This document shows, one piece after another, positions 1 to 5,432 of a stretch of 5,868 bases of DNA. This DNA is from Thomasclavelia sp. (GTDB lineage Bacteria > Bacillota_I > Bacilli_A > Erysipelotrichales > Erysipelotrichaceae): assembly GCA_020024765.1 (NCBI GenBank), contig JAHHTG010000068.1, positions 1-5,868 of the forward strand, read 5' to 3'. The first letter of the stretch is position 1. The number at the start of each line of letters is the position of its first letter. Below the pieces are notes generated by a model. It ran no database searches and had not been told where the DNA came from. It saw nothing but the letters and a program-made list of their open reading frames with translations. The position numbers and the translations under genes are program-made.

Positions 1-232
1 CCATGCATGGTAAATCATCATGAATTAGAGAATATGAGTGGATCATTTCTAAAGCTAATGCAGCATGATAAGCTTTAGCCTCTGGAATGTTAAAGCCTTT
101 TGTAATTGCAAAGACAAGTTCAGGTCTGAAGCGTTTACCATTGCTCAAGGCATACACCATCGCTTCTTTGACTTCATTATCTTTAACAGTTGCTAAGTAA
201 TCTTTAATAAAGGCATCAAATTCTTTATTCAT
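1..232 (-). CDS. ispA: Short-chain polyprenyl diphosphate synthase (farnesyl/geranyl diphosphate synthase, IspA type), N-terminal part only
   Basis: This is the start of a trans-isoprenyl diphosphate synthase, which condenses isopentenyl diphosphate with allylic diphosphates to make C15 (or C20) precursors for undecaprenyl and other isoprenoids in the cytosol. Seventy-seven residues are visible. The substrate-binding motif NGKRFRP lies at residues 31-37 (the family usually has GGKRxRP, so the first Gly is Asn here). The helix EMIHSYSLIHDDLPCM at 62-77 holds the first two Asp of the Mg-binding DDxxxxD motif; the rest lies beyond the left edge. The segment before the KR motif is some ten residues shorter than in E. 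coli IspA, by memory. The ATG at 232 is chosen because a GAGGA ribosome site (241-245) sits 8 nt upstream. The start overlaps the end of xseB by 8 bp, so translation is probably coupled. The exact chain length of the product cannot be told from this fragment. Confidence 0.93.
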   Translation of the reverse strand, partial: MNKEFDAFIKDYLATVKDNEVKEAMVYALSNGKRFRPELVFAITKGFNIPEAKAYHAALALEMIHSYSLIHDDLPCM

Positions 233-425
233 GGTTCGATTCCTCACTTGTAAGCTCATCGATTTTTTGTTCAAATGATGTCAATTGCTTATTAAGCTTC
301 TTGCCAATATTTAAGCCCTCTTCTAATAGTTTAATTGAAACATCTAAGTCGACTTCGCCTTTTTCAAGCGTATCAACAATTGTTTCGAGGCGCTTAAGAT
401 TATCTTCGAATTTTTCCTTTGCCAT
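225..425 (-). CDS. xseB: Exodeoxyribonuclease VII small subunit
   Basis: The 66-residue acidic, all-helical protein is the small subunit of exonuclease VII. Several copies wrap the large subunit XseA, and the complex degrades single-stranded DNA to oligonucleotides during repair. The family pattern is clear: KFEDNLKRLETIVDTLEKGE at residues 5-24, then LDVSIKLLEEGLNIGKKLNK, a two-helix coiled-coil hairpin. The length is slightly below the usual 70-80 residues, with a short tail after the second helix. The start has the best ribosome site in the window, AGGGAGGT at 431-438 with a 5-6 nt spacer, lying inside the end of xseA. The gene overlaps xseA by 26 bp and ispA by 8 bp. A strong site here fits the need for more small than large subunit (inference). 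Confidence 0.95.
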   Translation of the reverse strand: MAKEKFEDNLKRLETIVDTLEKGEVDLDVSIKLLEEGLNIGKKLNKQLTSFEQKIDELTSEESNHE

Positions 426-1740
426 TATAAACCTCCCTAACTTCAGCTTTAATCATACCGGTATTAACCCGAATTTCAATCAAGTCATTAACCGCTAATT
501 GATCAATATCTTTAATAATACGACCATCTTTAAAAGTCAAACTGTATCCTCTTTGCAAAGTCTTATCATAGCCATAAGCATCAAGCAAAATAAGATTTCT
601 CTTAACTTGGTTTACCTTTGATGTGAGGATTTGATGTGCAGCATTATTAAGTCGCAACATTAATTGATTGATATTACTTCTATTATCATTAATCGTTTTT
701 GAAATTGCAAATAAACCGCTCTGACATTTAGCATTGACCTCATGTCTTAATCCAACAAATCGAGTTTGATAATTTAATAATTTCGAAATTAAGTAATCAA
801 GTTGTTGACCTTTTTTATCTAAAATATAATATTTATTTTTAAAGATTGGTGAATTTAATAAATAATCATAATGATTATTTTCAAGCGTTAATAAATGTTG
901 CACTGCATTATTCATGCGTAACATATCATCATTTATTTTATTAATTACATCAGTAATTTTTGGCGTAATCAATTCAACCGATGCTGTTGGTGTAGGCGCA
1001 CGTAAATCTGAAACGAAATCTGCAATTGTAAAATCTTGTTCGTGGCCAACACCTGTAATAATAAAGGTTTTTAGACCATAAATTGTCTTAGCTAATGTTT
1101 CATCATTAAATGACCATAAATCTTCGAGTGATCCGCCACCTCGCGCCAAGATAATCGCTTCATAACCCATATCGTCTACTTTTAAAAGTTTTGCAGTGAT
1201 GTCTTCACTTGAACCGTTTCCTTGTACAAGTACCGGATATACATCGTATTCTGCAATTGGCCATCGACGTTTGAAAGTTGTTTTAATGTCACTTAAGGCA
1301 GCAGATTTATCACCAACAAGTACCGCAATTTTGATTGGATATTTTGGTATAGATTTTTTATGGCTGGAATCAAAGTATCCTTCACTGCTTAATTTATTCT
1401 TTAGAGCTTCGTATTTTAAATATAAATCACCAATACCATCAAGTTTCATCTCTTGAACATAGAGTTGTAACTGACCACTAGCTTCAAATAATGATGTATT
1501 GGCTTTTAATAGTACACGATCACCATTTTTAGGGCTAAATAACAAGCGACTAGCTTGAGAACGAAACATTACACAACTGATCCTGGCATTATCGTCCTTT
1601 AAAGAAAAATACAAATGCCCCGAGAAATGGTGTGTAAAATTACTTATTTCACCCACAACTAAAATATTCTGCAAAGAATCATTTGTATCTAATTGATATT
1701 TAAGATAATGGACTAGCTCAGAAACAGCTATCGTTCTCAT
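400..1740 (-). CDS. xseA: Exodeoxyribonuclease VII large subunit
   Basis: The 446-residue protein is the catalytic subunit of exonuclease VII, a metal-independent, bidirectional single-strand exonuclease used in DNA repair. The N-terminal OB-fold spans about residues 1-100 (VSELVHYLKYQL near the start; GEISNFTHHFSGHLYFSLKD at 30-49). The catalytic domain follows, with the family hallmarks ARGGGSLEDLWSFNDE at 199-214 and GHEQDFTIADFVSDLRAPTP at 232-251. A long helical region at about 260-380 binds XseB, and a C-terminal LQRGYSLTFKDGRII segment is at 395-409. Length is normal for the family. One motif is odd: where many homologues read TSPTGAxxRDI, this protein has VGDKSAALSDI at 142-152. The ATG overlaps the nusB stop as ATGA (4 bp). 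A GGAG lies 13 nt upstream (1754-1757), too far to be ideal, so the start probably depends on translational coupling with nusB. Confidence 0.98.
   Translation of the reverse strand: MRTIAVSELVHYLKYQLDTNDSLQNILVVGEISNFTHHFSGHLYFSLKDDNARISCVMFRSQASRLLFSPKNGDRVLLKANTSLFEASGQLQLYVQEMKLDGIGDLYLKYEALKNKLSSEGYFDSSHKKSIPKYPIKIAVLVGDKSAALSDIKTTFKRRWPIAEYDVYPVLVQGNGSSEDITAKLLKVDDMGYEAIILARGGGSLEDLWSFNDETLAKTIYGLKTFIITGVGHEQDFTIADFVSDLRAPTPTASVELITPKITDVINKINDDMLRMNNAVQHLLTLENNHYDYLLNSPIFKNKYYILDKKGQQLDYLISKLLNYQTRFVGLRHEVNAKCQSGLFAISKTINDNRSNINQLMLRLNNAAHQILTSKVNQVKRNLILLDAYGYDKTLQRGYSLTFKDGRIIKDIDQLAVNDLIEIRVNTGMIKAEVREVYNGKGKIRR
431..438 (-). promoter_or_regulatory. Strong Shine-Dalgarno site of xseB
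   Basis: AGGGAGGT on the minus strand lies 5 nt before the xseB ATG at 425, inside the 3' end of xseA. It shows that this organism uses canonical anti-SD pairing, which makes the lack of such a site before nusB and the DUF5662 gene notable. Confidence 0.85.
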
Positions 1741-2117
1741 AGTTGGTCTAGAACTCCGTTGATGTATTTATAAGCATCATCATCACAGTATTCCTTAGCA
1801 AGATTGATAGCTTCATCAATGACAATTGCCTTTTGAACTTCACCCAATGATAGTTCAGCCACACCAACTAATAGAATAGCTTGATCTAAGTAGTTTAAAC
1901 GTTCAAAAGACCAACGCTTTAAATGTTGACTAATCTTTTCGATATAATTACTACGATTTGTGTTAATCTCCTTAACAAGTTTTAAAACATATTCATCAAT
2001 CAAAGTAATATCTTCGATGTCAAATGCATCTACAACTGCACTGTTTAAATCAGAGTTTAATAATAAATATTGGTAAACAGCGAAGACCAATTTTTTTCTA
2101 GTTTCATGTCTATTCAT
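1737..2117 (-). CDS. nusB: Transcription antitermination factor NusB
   Basis: NusB binds boxA RNA together with NusE (ribosomal protein S10) and supports processive transcription of rRNA operons. The 126-residue all-helical protein has the basic RNA-binding N terminus MNRHETRKKLVFAVYQYL. The central helix LKRWSFERLNYLDQAILLVG lies at residues 66-85. The C-terminal signature AIVIDEAINLAKEY...YKYINGVLD lies at 97-124 (the family usually has E-A-V-x-L-A-K-x-Y and F-V-N-G-x-L-D). Length is slightly below the usual 130-150. It is the first gene of the minus-strand operon and ends in TGA overlapping the xseA ATG. No Shine-Dalgarno sequence precedes the ATG at 2117, and an extended -10 element ends only 7 nt upstream, so the mRNA is probably leaderless. 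The start is supported because the RHETRK segment is where NusB proteins normally begin. Unlike B. subtilis, no folD lies between nusB and xseA. Confidence 0.95.
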   Translation of the reverse strand: MNRHETRKKLVFAVYQYLLLNSDLNSAVVDAFDIEDITLIDEYVLKLVKEINTNRSNYIEKISQHLKRWSFERLNYLDQAILLVGVAELSLGEVQKAIVIDEAINLAKEYCDDDAYKYINGVLDQL

Positions 2118-2124
2118 ATATAAA

Positions 2125-2135
2125 ATTTTACCACA
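2125..2135 (-). promoter_or_regulatory. Extended -10 promoter of the nusB operon, leaderless geometry
   Basis: The minus strand reads TGTGG-TAAAAT, a full match to the Gram-positive TRTGn extension followed by a -10 hexamer (2130 to 2125). No good -35 is present; the best, ATAACA at 2155-2150, has a 19-bp spacer. A strong extended -10 can compensate. A start 7-8 nt after the hexamer falls at 2118 or 2117, that is, on or one base before the A of the nusB ATG. Confidence 0.65.
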
Positions 2136-2207
2136 TTTCTTTTCAAAAGTGTTATTGATATGAAAGGAATTTTCTCGTGTAATTCATTTTCTAAAATAAT
2201 GATAATC

Positions 2208-2218
2208 TATGATACAAT
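2208..2218 (+). promoter_or_regulatory. Extended -10 promoter of the DUF5662 gene, leaderless geometry
   Basis: The plus strand reads TATGA-TACAAT, again TRTGn followed by a -10-like hexamer (2213-2218). The -35 region (2190-2195, TCTAAA) is weak. Counting seven bases from the last T of the hexamer puts +1 on the A of the ATG at 2225. An alternative overlapping hexamer TATGAT (2208-2213) would give a leader of about five bases or less. No Shine-Dalgarno sequence is present in either case. Confidence 0.65.
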
Positions 2219-2224
2219 GCAGAT

Positions 2225-2767
2225 ATGTTAAGAAATGTAGTTCATCATTTTCAAATAGTCACGAAACATCGCCATGAAGTTATGAAACGCTGTTTTAAAG
2301 TCGGTTTATACTATCAAGGCTTGGTTCATGATTTATCAAAATATTCTTATGTAGAATTTTGGAACAGTGTTAGATATTACACCGGGAATTGTTCACCTAT
2401 CAATTATGAACGTAAAGAAAAAGGTTATAGTGAAGTCTACCTTCATCACAAAGCACATAATAAACATCATTGTGAGTATTGGGATGATCCATACTGCCCT
2501 AATCGACATTCAATCATGCCAGATAAATATATTATTGAAAGTGTTATCGATAGACTCGTTGCTTCAAAAATCTATTTAAAAGATAAATTTACAGACGAAG
2601 CGCCATATCAATATTTCTTAAATGATCATCCTATAACAGACTTTATGTCTAAATCAGAGCACGATAAATTTGAATATCTCTTAATTTATCTTAAAGATTA
2701 TGGTGAAGATGAATTACTCAGCCATTTAAAAATGATTGTTAAAAATGGTTGCAATATAAATATTTAA
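2225..2767 (+). CDS. DUF5662 family protein, possible HD-like metal-dependent enzyme
   Basis: The 180-residue soluble protein is recognised from memory as DUF5662, a family of unknown function; homologues sometimes carry an unsupported 'catalase' label. No signal peptide or membrane segment is seen. The polar conserved blocks are TKHRHEVMKRC at residues 13-23, GLVHDLSKYS at 32-41, LHHKAHNKHHCEYWDD at 73-88, and MPDKYIIESVIDRLVASKIYL at 98-118. The order His (15 or 17), His35-Asp36 with Lys39, His74/75, His81/82 and Asp109 resembles the H...HD...H...H...D metal-ligand pattern of the HD superfamily (HDxxK as in 'HDIGK'). A metal-dependent phosphohydrolase is therefore an inference, not an identification. 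The gene stands alone on the plus strand between two minus-strand housekeeping operons, with its own promoter and terminator. The ATG at 2225 fits the usual N terminus of the family, although no ribosome site precedes it. Confidence 0.88.
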   Translation: MLRNVVHHFQIVTKHRHEVMKRCFKVGLYYQGLVHDLSKYSYVEFWNSVRYYTGNCSPINYERKEKGYSEVYLHHKAHNKHHCEYWDDPYCPNRHSIMPDKYIIESVIDRLVASKIYLKDKFTDEAPYQYFLNDHPITDFMSKSEHDKFEYLLIYLKDYGEDELLSHLKMIVKNGCNINI

Positions 2768-2768
2768 T

Positions 2769-2788
2769 GCCACGCAAGTGGCTTTTTT
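2769..2788 (+). terminator. Intrinsic terminator of the DUF5662 gene
   Basis: GCCAC (2769-2773), a GCAA tetraloop (2774-2777) of the stable GNRA type, and GTGGC (2778-2782) are followed by six T (2783-2788). It begins one base after the TAA stop codon. The stem is short (5 bp) but G+C rich. The T-tract is only on the plus-strand side, so it works in one direction. Confidence 0.85.
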
Positions 2789-2795
2789 AGTTCGC

Positions 2796-2830
2796 AAATA
2801 AAAAAGATATCGAATTAATCGATATCTTTT
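2796..2830 (-). terminator. Intrinsic terminator of the lspA-rluD-rhomboid-dCMP deaminase operon, stop codon in the loop
   Basis: A perfect 12-bp inverted repeat, AAAAGATATCGA (2802-2813) and TCGATATCTTTT (2819-2830), encloses a 5-nt loop (2814-2818). On the minus strand the hairpin is followed by further T residues (TT at 2801-2800, then ATTT to 2796). The upstream arm is the coding sequence of the last residues of the dCMP deaminase, and the TAA stop (2815-2817) lies in the loop. The plus-strand side also ends in TTTT, so it may stop transcription from both directions. Confidence 0.8.
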
Positions 2831-3309
2831 AAATCTTCGCGTTTAAATTCTAAATTAATCTTATAACCAAGTTTCTTCATCGAAACGCCAGCTGCTGCTA
2901 ACATTCTTTTACTTGCTAAGGTTGAAGGTGTTTTAGCATATTTATCGCTTTCGTAAATGATTTCTTTAATGCCAGCTTGAATAATCGCTTTAGCACATTC
3001 ATTGCATGGAAATAACGAAACATAGATGGTACAACCTTGTACCGGTCTAGGTGCGTTTAAAATTGCATTCAGTTCAGCGTGAACCACATATGGATATTTA
3101 GTCTTTAAAAAATCTCCTTCACGTTCCCACTCGAAATCATCGTCATTGCAACCATAAGGCATGCCATTATAGCCAATCGATACAACACGATTGCGATCAT
3201 CTACAATGCAAGCTCCAACTTGTGTACTTGGATCTTTCGAACGTAAAGCACTCAAATGTGCTAAACCCATGAAATAATCATCCCAACTAATTACGTTTTC
3301 TTTTTTCAT
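2815..3309 (-). CDS. Deoxycytidylate (dCMP) deaminase
   Basis: This zinc enzyme deaminates dCMP to dUMP, feeding thymidylate synthase. The 164-residue protein has the cytidine/deoxycytidylate deaminase fold. The zinc site is HAE (His77, catalytic Glu79) with PCNEC (Cys102, Cys105). The dCMP-deaminase segments are SKDPSTQVGACIV at residues 24-36, IGYNGMPYGCNDD at 45-57, KYPYVVHAELNAI at 71-83, and LFPCNECAKAIIQAGIKE at 99-116. As remembered, these blocks are very like human DCTD and T-even phage dCMP deaminase, enzymes activated by dCTP and inhibited by dTTP; whether this one is regulated so is not shown. The ATG at 3309 is chosen because the family begins just before the WDDYF segment and an AGG overlapping the rhomboid stop (3319-3321) is 9 nt upstream. 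An in-frame ATG at 3369 would lie inside the rhomboid gene. The gap to the rhomboid gene is 10 bp. It is the last gene of its operon. Confidence 0.94.
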   Translation of the reverse strand: MKKENVISWDDYFMGLAHLSALRSKDPSTQVGACIVDDRNRVVSIGYNGMPYGCNDDDFEWEREGDFLKTKYPYVVHAELNAILNAPRPVQGCTIYVSLFPCNECAKAIIQAGIKEIIYESDKYAKTPSTLASKRMLAAAGVSMKKLGYKINLEFKREDLKDID

Positions 3310-3319
3310 ACTTAATCGC

Positions 3320-4522
3320 CTATCGTTCTTGATAAACTTCGTATAATTTTGCATCAAGTTTATCAGCATAACCAGTTAATCCCATATTACGGTACATTTG
3401 TGTTACAGCAAAATCTGTACCTCCATACTTTGGATAAATCTCTTTGATTGTAAAAGATTTAAAAGAAAGAATCATCACAAACAAGAAGTAAATCACATAC
3501 ATCTCTTTACGATGATTTAAGATGTAATAGAAAATAATACCAGCAACAAAACCGCCTATATGAGCATAGAAATCAACACCATTGACAAAGTTAATCAATA
3601 AGTTGATGAAGATTGTACGCGTAATGGCAGGATTTCTTAAATCACCATGTTTGTATGCTGTCATGATATAAACACCAAGTAAACCATATAAACCACCACT
3701 CATACCAACTGAAATTGTATTGTCATGGAATGTTAACGAGAATAACGATCCAGCTAAGACGCTACCATATAAAACTAGTGCGAATTTTGCCGAGCCAACC
3801 TCTTTCTCCATTGAAGTTCCAAGACTATATAAAGCCGTCATATTCATTAATAGATGGAAAATGTTAGCATGCAAAAAGCCACTGATTAATAATCGCCAAA
3901 ATTGTCCTAAACCAACCGTAAACATTTGATAATTAGCCCCGAGTGCTACTAATGTATTGATTTGGCCATAAGATTTGCTGAAAATAAAAGTTAATAAATA
4001 AAAGAATGCAGCAATAATAATTGAAACCGTTGTAACAATTGGCAATTTTACTTTTAAATTGCGTTTTTGGACTCGGGCTTGCTTCATATAAGTTGCAATT
4101 TCATTAGAAATTTCTTGAATTTCAAGATTACCATTTTCAACATTATGTACAACATTGGTAATACCGGGATAAATATCATTTAGTGCTAAACCAGAATAGT
4201 AATGATCTTCCAATGCAACACTGTCATAAATTTCCGTACTTAGTACTTCATCACGTGTAATATGAACATCTAAGAAACGGCCACGGCTAATTCTTAATTG
4301 TTTAAAGACGGCATTAATCGTTCCATCAATTCTCTCTTTTTCAAACATCACTTGTTCAATTGAATTCGTTGTTAAACGAATCAATGGATAAAACTCATGA
4401 TTACGGTTGATTAACCATAATTCATCTTCACGCATATTTGGTAAATTTAAAGTTCTGTAAGAAAACTTTAAGACAAAAAAAGATAACAATTGATAAATCT
4501 TATAAAAACTTTTATCGTTCAT
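3320..4522 (-). CDS. Rhomboid-family intramembrane serine protease with a soluble N-terminal domain (GluP/YqgP-like)
   Basis: The 400-residue membrane protein cleaves transmembrane substrates within the bilayer. Residues 1-155 form a soluble, probably cytosolic domain. A first membrane helix follows (about 160-181). The rhomboid core starts with WR (209-210) and HxxxN (His223, Asn227 in HANIFHLLMNM). It continues with the nucleophile motif GMSGGLYG (Ser275, about helix 270-289) and the catalytic His321 in AHIGGFVAG. A last helix lies at about 341-357, then a soluble tail of about 40 residues. This 6+1 layout with an N-terminal domain resembles B. subtilis GluP (YqgP), but the tail is too short for that protein's TPR repeats. 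The ATG at 4522 is preferred over in-frame ATGs at 4543 and 4555: AGAAGG (4531-4536) lies 8 nt upstream, and the overlap with rluD is only 11 bp. The substrate is unknown. Confidence 0.92.
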   Translation of the reverse strand: MNDKSFYKIYQLLSFFVLKFSYRTLNLPNMREDELWLINRNHEFYPLIRLTTNSIEQVMFEKERIDGTINAVFKQLRISRGRFLDVHITRDEVLSTEIYDSVALEDHYYSGLALNDIYPGITNVVHNVENGNLEIQEISNEIATYMKQARVQKRNLKVKLPIVTTVSIIIAAFFYLLTFIFSKSYGQINTLVALGANYQMFTVGLGQFWRLLISGFLHANIFHLLMNMTALYSLGTSMEKEVGSAKFALVLYGSVLAGSLFSLTFHDNTISVGMSGGLYGLLGVYIMTAYKHGDLRNPAITRTIFINLLINFVNGVDFYAHIGGFVAGIIFYYILNHRKEMYVIYFLFVMILSFKSFTIKEIYPKYGGTDFAVTQMYRNMGLTGYADKLDAKLYEVYQER

Positions 4523-5432
4523 TTGTTTTTCCTTCTGCTTCATTAATGTAATCAAGCATATATTGTGGCATATCTGTTGTGAATTCCATTCTTTCGTTTG
4601 TTGTTGGATGGATAAAACTTAAATAGAAAGCATGCAAATATTGTCCACTATCATCAATTATTTTGCGATTAGAATATTTTGCATCGTTAACAATTGGATG
4701 ATTAATAAATTTTAAATGAACTCTAATTTGGTGAGTTCGACCAGTCTTAAGTTCGCATTCAACAAGTGTTGAATCCTCGAAACGTTTAAGAACTTTAAAT
4801 AATGTAATCGCCTCTTTGGCATTCTTATCAGTAACACACATTCTTTGACGGTCCTTAGGATCACGTCCAATTGGAGCGTCAATCTTGCCATGATCATGTT
4901 CCATCACGCCACAACAAATTGCGTAATATTTACGGAAACATGTCTTATCAGCTAATTGTTCGCTTAGGGCAACATGCGCTTTGTCGTTTTTAGCACACAC
5001 TAATAAACCTGATGTATCTTTATCGATACGATGGACAATACCAGGTCTTAAGACGCCATTAATACCACTCAAATCTTTACAATGCGCTAACAAACCATGA
5101 ACCAAAGTATAATCGTAGTTGCCAGGTCCTGGGTGCACAACCAAGCCCTTTGGCTTATTGATGACAATAACATCTTCATCTTCATAAACAACATCCAAAT
5201 CCATCGGAATTGGTTTAACATCAATTGGCTCAGCATCTTCAAATTCGATGACAACTTCATCTCCTAATTGCATACGATATTTTGATTTAGCAACTTCACC
5301 ATTAACTAAAACATCTTCTTTATCAATTAATTTTTGGATATGGCTACGAGTTAAATCGCTAATCTTTGCTCCATAAGCATCAAGACGGCTATTTACATCT
5401 TCTTCGCTGACGATTGCGTTAATGATTGGCAT
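4512..5432 (-). CDS. rluD: RluA/RluD-family pseudouridine synthase (23S rRNA type)
   Basis: The enzyme isomerises specific uridines to pseudouridine in structured RNA, in the RluD subgroup usually in 23S rRNA helix 69. The 306-residue protein has an N-terminal S4 RNA-binding domain (about residues 13-62, with SRLDAYGAKI and VLVNGEVAKSKYRMQLGD). The catalytic domain follows: INKPKGLVVHPGPG at 91-104, the active-site motif GIVHRIDKDTSGLL at 131-144 with catalytic Asp137, RKYYAICCG at 167-175, and the C-terminal TGRTHQIRVHL at 230-240. The usual Leu before the catalytic Asp is Ile here, a conservative change. The presence of an S4 domain and the lspA neighbour match B. subtilis YlyB; the target uridines cannot be read from sequence. 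The ATG at 5432 has AGAAGG 8 nt upstream and overlaps lspA by 14 bp, so the two are co-transcribed. Confidence 0.95.
   Translation of the reverse strand: MPIINAIVSEEDVNSRLDAYGAKISDLTRSHIQKLIDKEDVLVNGEVAKSKYRMQLGDEVVIEFEDAEPIDVKPIPMDLDVVYEDEDVIVINKPKGLVVHPGPGNYDYTLVHGLLAHCKDLSGINGVLRPGIVHRIDKDTSGLLVCAKNDKAHVALSEQLADKTCFRKYYAICCGVMEHDHGKIDAPIGRDPKDRQRMCVTDKNAKEAITLFKVLKRFEDSTLVECELKTGRTHQIRVHLKFINHPIVNDAKYSNRKIIDDSGQYLHAFYLSFIHPTTNERMEFTTDMPQYMLDYINEAEGKTNER
4531..4536 (-). promoter_or_regulatory. Shine-Dalgarno site that fixes the rhomboid start
   Basis: AGAAGG lies 8 nt before the ATG at 4522. The same hexamer with the same 8-nt spacing precedes rluD (5441-5446). No comparable site fits the longer starts at 4543 or 4555, so the shorter 400-residue protein is called. 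Confidence 0.75.

Noticed and set aside
1196..1456. Plus-strand open frame of 86 codons inside xseA
   Set aside because: It is antisense to the strongly conserved XseA catalytic domain, has no family resemblance and no ribosome site. The same holds for the plus-strand frames at 301-498 and 3720-3929, the plus-strand frame at 2367-2579 within the DUF5662 gene, and the minus-strand frame at 4712-4897 within rluD.
1737..1739. Possible Mycoplasma-type code (TGA as tryptophan), suggested by the AT-rich sequence
   Set aside because: TGA ends NusB exactly where the family ends and overlaps the xseA ATG, and conserved tryptophans use TGG.
2139..2149. Palindrome CTTTTCAAAAG in the divergent promoter region as a possible operator
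   Set aside because: It is short and made of A/T runs expected in AT-rich DNA; there is no second copy at a spacing that suggests a regulator.
2209..2231. Upstream ATGs at 2209 and 2217 as alternative starts or a leader peptide before the DUF5662 gene
   Set aside because: Both are out of frame with the gene, lie in or next to the -10 element, and the one at 2217 opens only four codons. They would probably not be transcribed from the predicted start.
3310..3369. Longer dCMP deaminase start at 3369
   Set aside because: The extra 20 residues overlap the rhomboid gene and do not look like the family N terminus. The ATG at 3309 has an AGG at fair spacing and precedes the conserved WDDYF segment.
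4523..4555. Longer rhomboid starts at 4555 or 4543
   Set aside because: They lie deeper inside rluD without a suitable ribosome site, while the ATG at 4522 has AGAAGG 8 nt upstream.
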